Positions 48,107 through 57,548 of a stretch of 64,000 bases of DNA are shown here, piece by piece. This DNA comes from BOKZ01 sp040900165 (GTDB taxonomy: Bacteria > Patescibacteriota > UBA1384 > 2-12-FULL-50-11): positions 1-64,000 of the forward strand of contig JBBDZM010000009.1 of NCBI GenBank assembly GCA_040900165.1, written 5' to 3'. Position 1 is the stretch's first letter. Every line of letters starts with the position of its first letter. A model generated the notes under the pieces. It searched no databases. It was not told the DNA's origin and saw only the letters and a program-made list of their open reading frames with translations. Position numbers and translations under genes: made by a program.

Positions 48107-48390
48107 TGGGCAAAGGTGGGGTTAAGTTGTTAGATTTTTGGGCAGCGTGGTGTGGGCCGTGCAAGATAATGAATCCAATTTTGGAAGAAATTGAGAAAGA
48201 ATACGGTTCGAAAATTACTATTGTAAAGTACGACGTTGACGATGCTACTAACCAAGAAATTGTTCAAAAATATCAGGTAATGGCCATGCCAACCTATTTT
48301 ATTGAAAAAGACGGCCAAGTTGTTGGACAGTTTGTGGGAGCTCAGTCAAAATCGACTCTGACAAAAGCCCTTGATCAAGCATTGGGCTAG
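48106..48390 (+). CDS. trxA: Thioredoxin
   Basis: 94 residues with active site W15-C16-GP-C19 and the cis-Pro loop MAMPTYFIEKDG. It is a cytoplasmic dithiol reductant, here cotranscribed with the S-component gene (TAATG overlap) next to nrdJ. It could regenerate the reductase C-terminal cysteines. Its stop codon shares the bases CTAG with the convergent helicase stop. Confidence 0.93.
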   Translation: MGKGGVKLLDFWAAWCGPCKIMNPILEEIEKEYGSKITIVKYDVDDATNQEIVQKYQVMAMPTYFIEKDGQVVGQFVGAQSKSTLTKALDQALG

Positions 48391-51287
48391 CTGTAAATCC
48401 GACAGACCTCACAGCCATTATTATAGTCGGCGTTAGTGTGTTTAAAATATTTGAGAGCGAGCATCTCTTGGCGCATAGCGATCACCAGTTTCTCTAAATC
48501 GGCGATCTCTTCGTTAGTCACACTAAAAACCTCGTCTTTAAATTCGCCCTTGTCATCGACAATGCTAATTTGAAATTGTTTGGCAATAAACGGAAAAAGT
48601 GGGTCGTGCTTGGCGAGCATGGCATAGAATACCAGCTGCCTTTTTATCTCCCCGTCGCTACTTTGGGTTTTGCCCTCGATCTCGTTGCGACTGATCGAGC
48701 GGCTCTTGGTTTTATAGTCGACGATTGTAACGGCTTTGGTAACTGGGTCTATTAGATCGATTCGGTCAAATTTGCCGGTAATCCACATATCGCCGTAGTA
48801 GACGTGGTGATGGGTAAAAGAGTACTCAATACCCGCTGGTACCCGCCATATCGGTAATTTGGCGTCGTAGTATCGATCCAGTACGGCAATCGCATGGTCG
48901 ATAATCCGTTTCTGCCACTGGGGGCTAACTAGCTGTGACGTTGCCTCCGTAGCGAGCTCAATAAGTCGTTTTTTCGGTGGTAATTTTTTGTAGCTGCGAT
49001 ATTCACGCATCAACATCTCCAGTGCCCTGTGGACAACATTGCCGTACATTAACGGCTCACTCGGTGGTTGAGGCAGGCGAAGCACCCGAGAAAAATAATA
49101 TTGGGAAGGGCAGGTTTGATAGGCCCGAATGTCCGAGTAAGAAAGCGGCGATGAGGCGATAATTGAGCGAATATAGTCGAGTTGTTGATCGGAAAGTATC
49201 TGGGCGGGTGTTTTCTGGAGCAGCCGTTTAATGGTTAATTTGGACGTTTTTTCGTCCGAAACGGTGTTCTTGTGGTTAATATCGCCTAGTTCAATCACAA
49301 ACTGGCTCGGTAGAACAGTTTTTTGATCGCTGGTTAATTTGGACATCGTCAAGGACAGACTTTTTTTAGCTCGGGTTAGCCCAACATAGAAGAGTCGGCG
49401 TTCATCCTCCTCGTTGTCGTCTTGCCAGTCCGTTAAACCAACAATCTCGCTAGGAAGTTTGATTAGCTCGGGCTTACTTTTGAGTGACCAATTTTTTTCA
49501 TCAACCCCGGCCAGAATCACTCTTTCAAATTCTAATCCCTTGGCGCTATGAACGGTTCCAATAAACAGCCCGTTCTCGGGAAGGAGTTTAGCGATCGGCA
49601 CATCGAGGTTGCGGGATCGAACCATTTGGGTGTATTCCAGAAAACTTATAAGCGTGGCATCTTTTTGATCGGCGTAGCCAGCAGCTAGGTTATAAAACGA
49701 TAATAACAGCTCCGCCCCGGCCAGCGTATCCAGCGATAGGCGTTTCTGGAAGTGCCTGGTTTCATCCATCAGCCATTCGATAGTTTCCTGGACAGTCAAA
49801 GTATCAGAAAGTTTATGGACTTCCAGTAGCTGCTGGGCTGTCTGACGAAGCGATTTAGAGGCTGTTAGTAATTTTTCGACAATTGGGGTTGTCGAACGAA
49901 TTGATCGGTTAATTTTATAAAGCTCGAGTAGGTCGCTATCGGAGAGTATTGGTCGAAGAGCCGCTATGACTAACAAGTTATTCGTTGGCTTAGCAATCGC
50001 CGACAGCAGGTTCAATAGCGATCTAACCGCTGGCTCATCAAAAAGCTCAAGCAGAACTTGCCCGGAAATCGGTAAATTATTTTTTTGAGCAAACTGGGCG
50101 AATTGTTTGACGTTTTCCCGTTTTCTCCATAACACCGCTATTTGCGGTAGTGCTGTGCCGGTTTTCTGATATGTCTCAACTAATTGAATAATTTGAGCTA
50201 GCTGGCCAACGCTACTGGTCGATTCAAAAAGAGTTACTGGGTCGGCGGAAGGCAAGTTGGCGACTACTTCATTATCTTGACCCTTAACCAGCTTATTTAT
50301 CTGGTAGCGATTATGGGAGATCAGCTCTTTGGCAACTGCCAGTATCTCCGGCGAACTTCGATAGTTTTGTTTCAAATTAATTACAACCATCTCTGGGTAG
50401 CGTTGTTTGAAATGGAGCATATTAGCAACGGAGGCACCTTGAAATCGGTAAATTGCCTGCTTGTCATCGCCCACGACAAACAGGTTGGGATTTTGATAAA
50501 AGTCGGCCAATACCCCGACTAACGCATTCTGTGAGTTGTTCGTATCCTGATATTCATCTACCAACATATATTGGTAACGCTCTTGAAAATAGGCCCGAAC
50601 TTCCTCGTTGGTTTTCAGGGCATCAACAACAAATACAATGGTATCCTCGTAGTCGTACCAACCCCGCTCGGAGAGCTGACTATTATACTGCTGGTATATT
50701 TTCACAAATTCTTCCAGCCGTTGTTTTTCGGATTCCGTTGGTTTTTTTCCGGCAGATTGTTTGATAATTTTTTTTAACTCGTCTGGCGAAACATTCTCTT
50801 GTTTGGCGGTTTTTATTCGCTGGCTAATCTCGTAAACATAAAGATCGGGTTTGCGCAGTGGCCTAAGTACTTTCAATGACTGTTCGTTATTTAATATTTC
50901 TTCGATCAGTAGGAAGCGCTCAGCATCACTGATTAACCGGAGCGTTTGGGTTTGAGTAAACAAGTGGGGGAATATGCCAATAACTTCATTGGAGAATCCG
51001 TGAAAAGTGGAGATTGTTACACGATAAGCGGTTGGTCCAATTAATTTTATTAATCGATCACGTAGAGCTGTAACGCCGGCTTCGGTAAAAGTCAGCGCTA
51101 AAATATTATTTGGACCCATTTGGGTCTGGGAAAGAATTTGAGCGATCCGTAGCGCCACTACTTGGGTTTTGCCGGTACCAGGGCCAGCTAAGACCATGAC
51201 CGGGCCCTCAATCGTTTCAACCGCTTTTCGCTGTTCGGTGTTGAGTTTTTTTAAGGCTAACTGAAAATTTTTAGGCGTCGCTAACAT
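48387..51287 (-). CDS. UvrD/PcrA-type helicase fused to a PD-(D/E)XK nuclease domain
   Basis: 966 residues from ATG 51287; an upstream reading would run into the RluA gene. Helicase motifs: I GPGTGKT (about 35), II VDEYQDTN (about 230), III and IV (FRGA-like RFQGASVANM; LKQNYRSS), V and VI (HSAKGLEFERVIL; LFYVGLTRAKK). From about 720 a RecB/AddB-like nuclease: SYSDIRAYQTCPSQYYFSR, then GKFDRIDLIDP and VDYKTKS. CEVC at the end with the earlier Cys hints at an iron-sulfur site. It probably works in DNA end processing, as a one-chain AddAB relative. Confidence 0.9.
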   Translation of the reverse strand: MLATPKNFQLALKKLNTEQRKAVETIEGPVMVLAGPGTGKTQVVALRIAQILSQTQMGPNNILALTFTEAGVTALRDRLIKLIGPTAYRVTISTFHGFSNEVIGIFPHLFTQTQTLRLISDAERFLLIEEILNNEQSLKVLRPLRKPDLYVYEISQRIKTAKQENVSPDELKKIIKQSAGKKPTESEKQRLEEFVKIYQQYNSQLSERGWYDYEDTIVFVVDALKTNEEVRAYFQERYQYMLVDEYQDTNNSQNALVGVLADFYQNPNLFVVGDDKQAIYRFQGASVANMLHFKQRYPEMVVINLKQNYRSSPEILAVAKELISHNRYQINKLVKGQDNEVVANLPSADPVTLFESTSSVGQLAQIIQLVETYQKTGTALPQIAVLWRKRENVKQFAQFAQKNNLPISGQVLLELFDEPAVRSLLNLLSAIAKPTNNLLVIAALRPILSDSDLLELYKINRSIRSTTPIVEKLLTASKSLRQTAQQLLEVHKLSDTLTVQETIEWLMDETRHFQKRLSLDTLAGAELLLSFYNLAAGYADQKDATLISFLEYTQMVRSRNLDVPIAKLLPENGLFIGTVHSAKGLEFERVILAGVDEKNWSLKSKPELIKLPSEIVGLTDWQDDNEEDERRLFYVGLTRAKKSLSLTMSKLTSDQKTVLPSQFVIELGDINHKNTVSDEKTSKLTIKRLLQKTPAQILSDQQLDYIRSIIASSPLSYSDIRAYQTCPSQYYFSRVLRLPQPPSEPLMYGNVVHRALEMLMREYRSYKKLPPKKRLIELATEATSQLVSPQWQKRIIDHAIAVLDRYYDAKLPIWRVPAGIEYSFTHHHVYYGDMWITGKFDRIDLIDPVTKAVTIVDYKTKSRSISRNEIEGKTQSSDGEIKRQLVFYAMLAKHDPLFPFIAKQFQISIVDDKGEFKDEVFSVTNEEIADLEKLVIAMRQEMLALKYFKHTNADYNNGCEVCRIYS

Positions 51288-51306
51288 CGGTTTGAGCTTA
51301 ACGACT

Positions 51307-51332
51307 TTTACTCGCTTCGCCAAGCGTAAAAC
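51307..51332. promoter_or_regulatory. Palindrome between helicase and pseudouridine synthase
   Basis: TTTTAC-TC-GCTT-CGCC-AAGC-GTAAAA. It lies in the 49-bp divergent gap, and so could be an operator or a hairpin at the start of either RNA. Confidence 0.45.
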
Positions 51333-51336
51333 AGGT

Positions 51337-52044
51337 ATGATTAACTTAATGTTGCCAGAAATTATTAGCGAAAATGCCCAATATTGGGTAATCAACAAGC
51401 CCGCCGGCATGGCCACCGAACCTCCTTCCCGCAGCCTAACGTTGCGCGACTGGCTAATTGAGCAAGGTAGAATCAAACCGGGGGAGTGGGACGAGAATGA
51501 CCGCGCCGGAATCGTTCACCGGCTCGATACCGACACCTCCGGCGTTATAATCTGGGCAAAAAATCACGCTGCCCAAAAACATCTCCGGGAACTCTGGCAG
51601 GGGAGAGCGGTTCGGAAAAATTATCTCGCCCTAGTAACGGGTAACGCCCCCGATCAGGGAATAATCGAAGCCTCGTTGATGCGCGACAATAAAAAAGATC
51701 GCCAAGTAGCCGCATTATTTCCCCACCCCAAAGCTCGCCCGGCAATTACTGAATATGAGCGTCTGGCAGTAGGGGAGTGGGAGGGAAACAAGGTTTCCCT
51801 TATTCGGGCTCACCCGATTACCGGTCGGACCCATCAAATTCGCGTTCATCTAAAATCAATTGGTCATCCAATTATCGGCGACAGTCTGTACGGCGAAAAA
51901 TCCGGCGATGCCATCGCCAAAGGTCTCCATCTTAATCGGCAGTTTTTGCACGCTGAAAGTATTGAGTTGGAAGGGAATAGTTACTCAGTCGAACTACCGA
52001 AAGAACTTGCCGATTGCTTAAAACAGGTTAATATCAGTCTGTAA
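51337..52044 (+). CDS. RluA family pseudouridine synthase
   Basis: 235 residues from ATG 51337 (51349 is also possible). The catalytic motif is VHRLDTDTSGVIIWAK with the essential Asp near residue 73, preceded by VINKPAGMATEP and followed by GRTHQIRVHLKSIGHPIIGDSLYG. It isomerises uridine in rRNA or tRNA. The usual S4 domain is lacking. It is followed directly by secD, whose ATG touches the stop. Confidence 0.9.
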   Translation: MINLMLPEIISENAQYWVINKPAGMATEPPSRSLTLRDWLIEQGRIKPGEWDENDRAGIVHRLDTDTSGVIIWAKNHAAQKHLRELWQGRAVRKNYLALVTGNAPDQGIIEASLMRDNKKDRQVAALFPHPKARPAITEYERLAVGEWEGNKVSLIRAHPITGRTHQIRVHLKSIGHPIIGDSLYGEKSGDAIAKGLHLNRQFLHAESIELEGNSYSVELPKELADCLKQVNISL

Positions 52045-53301
52045 ATGCGTAGAAATTTTTGGATTGGTTTTGTGTTAATTCTTGCCACCATTGGGCTGGC
52101 TTTTTACATTAGCCTACCATCGACAACCAGCTTTCTTGGACGTAGTACGACCATCCGCCAGGGGCTTGATCTCCAGGGCGGTGTCAGGTTGGTTTACCAA
52201 CTAGACTTGTCTGCTTCAGCTGATGTCGACAAAGCCGGGGCGATTAGCTCGACCCGGGACGTTATTGAACGACGAGTCAACACTACTGGCGTCGCCGAGC
52301 CAGTAATTCAATCGGGTAAGGCCAGCGGTCAAGAGACAGTGATTGTTGAGTTGCCTGGCATTAAGGATGTCCAAGAGGCGATTAATTTAATCGGCCAGAC
52401 TGCTCAACTAGAGTTCAAGGAACAGGATAGTCGTAACCCCGACCAGTGGATCAATACCGGCCTAACTGGTAAACAGCTAAAGAATGCGACTGTTTCTTTT
52501 GATCCAACAACTAACGCCCCCCAGATCAACTTGGAATTTAGTAGTGAGGGAGCGAGCCTATTCGAGGAAATCACCAGCCGAAACGTCGGAAAGCAAGTGG
52601 CAACGTTTCTTGACGGCGAAGTCCTCCAGATTGCAACAGTTAACGAAAAAATTGCTGGCGGTCAGGCCGTGATTACGGGCCAGTTTACAATTCAAGAAGC
52701 TAAGGATTTAGTCAGCCTACTTAACGCCGGAGCCCTAGATGTACCAATTAAGCTGATCGAACAACGAACCGTTGGGGCAACATTGGGGGAGCAGTCCGTT
52801 AAAAACAGTCTGGTTGCCGGAGTAATTGGCTTGTTATTAGTAATAATTTTTATGCTCGTCAACTACCGGGTGGCTGGCTTGGCGGCGGTCTTGGCATTGA
52901 GTGGTTATGCCGTAATTGTGGTGGCGATGTTTAAACTAATTCCGGTCACCATTACTTTGTCGGGCATTGCCGGTTTTATTCTGTCGATCGGTATGGCCGT
53001 GGACGCCAATATTTTAATCTTTGAGCGGATGCGCGAAGAGCTACGCGACGGCAAAAACCTGTCACTGGCGATGGAAGAGGGATTCACGCGGGCTTGGCCG
53101 TCGGTACGTGATTCCAATATGGCGACAATTATCACCTCGGGAATTCTCTTTTTCACGACAACCGGTTTGGTTAGGGGATTTGCCTTAACTCTAGCGCTGG
53201 GTGTTTTGGTCTCTCTCTACAGCTCAATTACTGCCAGCCGAGCATTCCTGCGACTGTTTGCAATGAACAAATGGCTAGCGAAAGATATGGAGAAAATATA
53301 A
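52045..53301 (+). CDS. secD: Protein translocase subunit SecD
   Basis: 418 residues. Membrane helix 1 (about 5-25), the D1 motif GLDLQGGVRLVYQ near 42-54, a periplasmic-type P1 region, and helices 2-6 with the D4 segment GMAVDANILIFERMREE near 315. With SecF it uses the proton-motive force to help SecYEG export. The large P1 head is reduced. The stop overlaps secF (TAATG). Confidence 0.93.
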   Translation: MRRNFWIGFVLILATIGLAFYISLPSTTSFLGRSTTIRQGLDLQGGVRLVYQLDLSASADVDKAGAISSTRDVIERRVNTTGVAEPVIQSGKASGQETVIVELPGIKDVQEAINLIGQTAQLEFKEQDSRNPDQWINTGLTGKQLKNATVSFDPTTNAPQINLEFSSEGASLFEEITSRNVGKQVATFLDGEVLQIATVNEKIAGGQAVITGQFTIQEAKDLVSLLNAGALDVPIKLIEQRTVGATLGEQSVKNSLVAGVIGLLLVIIFMLVNYRVAGLAAVLALSGYAVIVVAMFKLIPVTITLSGIAGFILSIGMAVDANILIFERMREELRDGKNLSLAMEEGFTRAWPSVRDSNMATIITSGILFFTTTGLVRGFALTLALGVLVSLYSSITASRAFLRLFAMNKWLAKDMEKI

Positions 53302-54218
53302 TGAGCTACCGCTACTTAGGAAAACGAAAAACTATGTGGCTGATTATCTCCGGATTATTGCTAGTACCGGGAATATTGTCGTTGATTTTCTGGAAGTTGC
53401 CGTTGGGAATCGATTTCCGTGGAGGTGGTACGGCCGAATGGCAGTTTGCCAAATCCGTCACGGATCAGCAACTACGAGATACGTTGGGTGAGCAGGGGAT
53501 TCTCAAGGGATTTTCTGTTTCTAGTTCTGGGGAGGGAAGCGTTTTTGTCAAATTCTTACCAATTGAGGTAGGGGAGTATCAAAAAAGTTTTGCCACAATT
53601 AAAGAAAAGTACGGTCAGGCAACGGAGCTAAAATTTGAGAACGTCGGTCCAAGTGTCTCCAAAGATTTAACCAAAAAGGCGATTATTGCAGTAGTAATTG
53701 CTTCGCTATTTATACTAGTCTATCTCGCCTATTCCTTCCGGGGAGTTACCTATCCGGTTTCGTCCTGGCGCTTTGGCAGCGTTGCCTTAATTGCCTTGCT
53801 TCATGACGTCGCTATATCGATTGGAGTGTTTTCAATCCTGGCGCACTTCTTTGGATATGAAGTCGACAGTTCATTTATTACTGCTACCTTAACGATTATG
53901 GGATTCTCGGTTCATGACACGATCGTTGTCTTCGATAGAATTAGGGAAAACTTGCACGGTAAAAATATCGATACAGCCGAGCAGTTCGAACAGATCGCCG
54001 AGTCTTCTCTGGCTCAAACCCTGAACCGCTCGTTAGGAACCAGTCTAACCCTTATATTCACCTTAGTAGCCCTATTATTGCTTGGCGGACAGACTATTAA
54101 ACCGTTCGTGCTAATGATGACAGTCGGCGTGGCCGTTGGAACGTATTCATCGATATTCACCGCCACGCCATTGCTAACAATTTGGCAAAGTAAGATATTT
54201 AGCCGAGCAAAAAAGTAG
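53301..54218 (+). CDS. secF: Protein translocase subunit SecF
   Basis: 305 residues from ATG 53301. The motifs GIDFRGGGTAEWQF near 43 and HDTIVVFDRIRENLHG near 217 are typical, with six membrane helices. It forms a complex with SecD. The gene is last in the pseudouridine synthase-secD-secF run. The next gene is convergent, after a 400-nt gap. Confidence 0.93.
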   Translation: MSYRYLGKRKTMWLIISGLLLVPGILSLIFWKLPLGIDFRGGGTAEWQFAKSVTDQQLRDTLGEQGILKGFSVSSSGEGSVFVKFLPIEVGEYQKSFATIKEKYGQATELKFENVGPSVSKDLTKKAIIAVVIASLFILVYLAYSFRGVTYPVSSWRFGSVALIALLHDVAISIGVFSILAHFFGYEVDSSFITATLTIMGFSVHDTIVVFDRIRENLHGKNIDTAEQFEQIAESSLAQTLNRSLGTSLTLIFTLVALLLLGGQTIKPFVLMMTVGVAVGTYSSIFTATPLLTIWQSKIFSRAKK

Positions 54219-54617
54219 GTTAGACGACCCATTAATCAGCGCCGTATTAAACTTGGCTCTGTGAGCGAATTTTAACGGTATTTTATATTTAACTGGTATA
54301 AATAGGAGACAAATGCCTAATTAAGTACAGATTATTAGGTAAAGCACCGGTAAATTACCTAGACACGTTAGTAACTGTGATTTGATATATATCTATGTCG
54401 GACAATGTATCTTATGCGACACAACAGCAATGAGGTCTTTCAGAAAATAACAAAAATCGGCAATCCAACACCAGGGCCAAAACAGGCGATATTACTACTT
54501 TGCTAGCACCAGCACCCGGCCTGGCCACCCAGGTATTAATGAAATTTGCAAAAATATTAGCACTCTCCCCCGCGGCGGTGGGGGAGAAGAGAGTAAAAAA
54601 TAAAAAATCTCTGTTAA
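54219..54617. other. Gene-free convergent region
   Basis: No coding frame is convincing. A hairpin TGTCG/CGACA lies near 54395-54425. CTCCCCC/GGGGGAG near 54566-54588 would terminate the minus-strand ATPase gene, and it is followed on that strand by an A/T-rich run. The rest is A/T-rich without recognised features. Confidence 0.45.
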
Positions 54618-57548
54618 CTACAGCTCATCAATTGGCTCAAAATCGTCGTAATTGGTTGGCCTGGCTACGTCCTTGTTTGGCAGTTTCAGGCCTAGTTGGT
54701 CGGCTTGTTCCCAGGATATCAACTGTGTTTCATCGGTTTTCTCTCCCCTATCTCCCCCACTCTGCGGAGTTTCCATGTTATATTTTTCAATCACTTTTTC
54801 GGAAAGCGCCGCTGGCGGGCTGATAGTTTCAGTTTTTTGTTCTGGAGCAATTTCGTCTTTTTTAGCCACTCCCCCATCTTCGAGAGTTCTCTCGATGGGC
54901 GTAACACCATACCACTGTCGATCAAACCGGTCTTTGATAATCTCAATCTTGTTGTTCTTGAGAGTTTCTTTGAGTTTTTCCCCATCCTGATCCTTGGGTT
55001 TTGTATCTGAATCCCCCGCCGGCTGGACGAATCGCTGGGGCTCCTCTTTGGCTGTCGGCGACGTCACTATCCGATCAGTTTCATCTTTGCGTCTGGCTCC
55101 CCCACTCTTGCCCGTGCCATCTTCTTCCGACAAATTAATTGGCATGGACCATTCAGCGATATAATCCTCAACGTCTGTTCTTGGCGTTGAATAGCTGGCT
55201 CGGCTAGCAGCAACAACGGCATCTTTGAGGTTGGATTTTTCCTCGGGCGGCGGTAGAGTTCCGGCCGAGAAAGCTGGGACGGTTACCCCATCGATCGCCA
55301 TTTTGATATAAATCTGCCGATTCGGTAGATTAACTAAATCGTTAACTTCGAAAATCGGCTCGTATTCTTTCCTGAGAACTTCGGCGTCCGACGCCCCAAC
55401 CCTAAACGAAATCATTGTTCCAACATTGCCAAAGACTGCATTGGCGACAGTTTCCGGCATTTGATTAATATACTGGTTAATCATTACCAAATTTAGCCGG
55501 TATTTGCGGGCTTCCGATAGAATTGTCGCGAACGAATCGGTGGCAAAGTTCTGAAACTCATCAACGTACAAGTAGAAATCCCGGCGGTTTTGTTCCTCGA
55601 TATTAGTTCGTCCCATCGCCGCCAACTGGATTTTGGTAATCAGCATCGAACCCAATAGCGCCGAGTTGTCCTCGCCAATTTTTCCGGTCGACAGATCGGC
55701 TAGCAGAATCTTCCCCTCGTCCATAATCTTGCGGATATCCATAGTCGTTTTTGGCTGGCCAACAATATTGCGAATAATCGACGACGACAAAAACTGGCCA
55801 ACCTTGTTTTGAATCGGTGCAATCGCTTCCTGGCGAAACTTTGGCTCGTATTTTTCATACTCATTCAAAAAGAAGTCTCGTATTACCGGATCCTTGATTG
55901 CGTTGACGACTTTTCGGCGGTAAGCATTATCGGTTAAGACCCGCATTACCCCTAGTAGAGTGGAGTTTGGATAATCAAGTAGAGCGATAATAGCGTTGCG
56001 TAAAATATACTCCAGCCGCGGGCCCCAACTCTCGCCGAAGATTTTCTTAAAAATACCGACCACTCCAGAGGCGATAATATTCTGAACTTCTGGCTCAACG
56101 TTCTCCAGCACGTTAAACCCAATCGGGAAGTCCCGATCAGCTGGGTTGAAATAAACCACATCTTGAACCCGATCTTCGGGAATAAAATTCAGCACGTGGT
56201 CGATTAATTCGCCGTGCGGATCGACCACGGCGACGCCGCGGCCTTCGCGGATATCGTCAAATATCATATTCTCCATCAGCGTCGATTTTCCGGTGCCGGT
56301 TTTACCGATAATATAGCTATGTAGTCGCCGGTCTTGTTTTTTAATCCCAAATTTACGGACGCTATTGCGGAAGTTGGTTTGAGCAAAGACCGTTAGTTCA
56401 TCGGCCGCAACGGATCCAACCACCGGCAAGTTGGCAGGCGGTTCCCCTTTCTTCGACCCCGCCCAAGCAATGGTTGGGGTAGTAACGGTTTCGGACGGGA
56501 AATGAAAGATCGAAGCCAACTCGGTAATATTCAACAACAGAGCCGCATCCCCTACTACGCGGTTGCGATACAGCTCGAGCGCCGCCTTATCATCGCTAAT
56601 CGCCGATGTAACAAAAGAGTTAATATTTATTGAGTTAAATTGTTTGTATCCACCAATCACCTGCTCAAGCTTGGCCTTGGCCGAGAACGAGTCTGGCGCT
56701 ACCGCCACCAAACGAATTGTCGCCTCAAAGCCGAGCTTGGTGATTTTTTCCTCAACCCCCTTAAGAGCTTGTTGAACCGGTCCGCTTAACTCTTTGCCTT
56801 TGTCATCCTTTTTCTTTTTGTCATCTGGTAACGGTTTGGCCGCGCCGGTAAAAACCGAGCTGAAAAAATCACCGCCTAAATTTTTTAGCTCGTTGGCAAC
56901 TAGCGATACTGGACCACTGCTTTTGGCGGGCGGTTCTTTGATATTTTTTACTTCCTTCTCCCCTTCTTCCTGCCAAGAGTCGTCGATCGGTTTAATAATA
57001 ATTTGCGACCAAACCTCTTCGTTATCACCGGTCGAGCTAAGTACTCCCGTAATTGCCGAAAGCGGGTCGACCTCAAAATTCACAAAAGTCTTAATCGGGT
57101 AAACCCGGGGCTTGCTGAAATGGAGCTCGCTGGCAGCAATGGCCATTTCTGGCTCTACCACAGCGTAGTCATGCTCTAACTCCTCGACATCTATCGTTGG
57201 GTACTGGGCGTAAATCTGGCTCAAAACAAAATCACGCAAACGCTTGGGAACGTGAAAATAAAATTTTATTGCTCGGTGATGCGAGACAATCTCCAGCGAT
57301 ACTTGCGGTTGGTTAGTAGTGTCGGAGCGATAAATACCGTGGAGGGCGGCAAACATCTGCTCGGCCGCTAACGGTGTTTTCTCGTTATTGCGCGGCACCG
57401 ATATCGATAATATCGAATACTCATCGGGTAGTGCCAGACCACCGTCAACTGTTCGATTTTTTAGTTTTCGAGTCTGTTGCCAGAAAAATAATGCGCCCAA
57501 CAAAAACAAAGCGGTGAAAATGATATTAATTAGTGTGAAATAATTCAT
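54618..57548 (-). CDS. VirD4/TraG-like membrane ATPase, copy 1
   Basis: 976 residues. One membrane helix (about 5-24), a ~370-residue N-terminal region, then the RecA-like motor with Walker A IGKTGTGKST (about 430) and Walker B DLSTGKIGEDNS or YLYVDEFQNFA (about 660). NQYINQMPETVANAVFGN and the segment after it match the coupling-protein motor of type IV secretion. The last 170 residues are charged and Pro-rich and not conserved. CPR genomes often carry these genes; DNA uptake or pilus-linked transport is a suggestion. Starts within an ATGA overlap of copy 2. Confidence 0.8.
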   Translation of the reverse strand: MNYFTLINIIFTALFLLGALFFWQQTRKLKNRTVDGGLALPDEYSILSISVPRNNEKTPLAAEQMFAALHGIYRSDTTNQPQVSLEIVSHHRAIKFYFHVPKRLRDFVLSQIYAQYPTIDVEELEHDYAVVEPEMAIAASELHFSKPRVYPIKTFVNFEVDPLSAITGVLSSTGDNEEVWSQIIIKPIDDSWQEEGEKEVKNIKEPPAKSSGPVSLVANELKNLGGDFFSSVFTGAAKPLPDDKKKKDDKGKELSGPVQQALKGVEEKITKLGFEATIRLVAVAPDSFSAKAKLEQVIGGYKQFNSININSFVTSAISDDKAALELYRNRVVGDAALLLNITELASIFHFPSETVTTPTIAWAGSKKGEPPANLPVVGSVAADELTVFAQTNFRNSVRKFGIKKQDRRLHSYIIGKTGTGKSTLMENMIFDDIREGRGVAVVDPHGELIDHVLNFIPEDRVQDVVYFNPADRDFPIGFNVLENVEPEVQNIIASGVVGIFKKIFGESWGPRLEYILRNAIIALLDYPNSTLLGVMRVLTDNAYRRKVVNAIKDPVIRDFFLNEYEKYEPKFRQEAIAPIQNKVGQFLSSSIIRNIVGQPKTTMDIRKIMDEGKILLADLSTGKIGEDNSALLGSMLITKIQLAAMGRTNIEEQNRRDFYLYVDEFQNFATDSFATILSEARKYRLNLVMINQYINQMPETVANAVFGNVGTMISFRVGASDAEVLRKEYEPIFEVNDLVNLPNRQIYIKMAIDGVTVPAFSAGTLPPPEEKSNLKDAVVAASRASYSTPRTDVEDYIAEWSMPINLSEEDGTGKSGGARRKDETDRIVTSPTAKEEPQRFVQPAGDSDTKPKDQDGEKLKETLKNNKIEIIKDRFDRQWYGVTPIERTLEDGGVAKKDEIAPEQKTETISPPAALSEKVIEKYNMETPQSGGDRGEKTDETQLISWEQADQLGLKLPNKDVARPTNYDDFEPIDEL

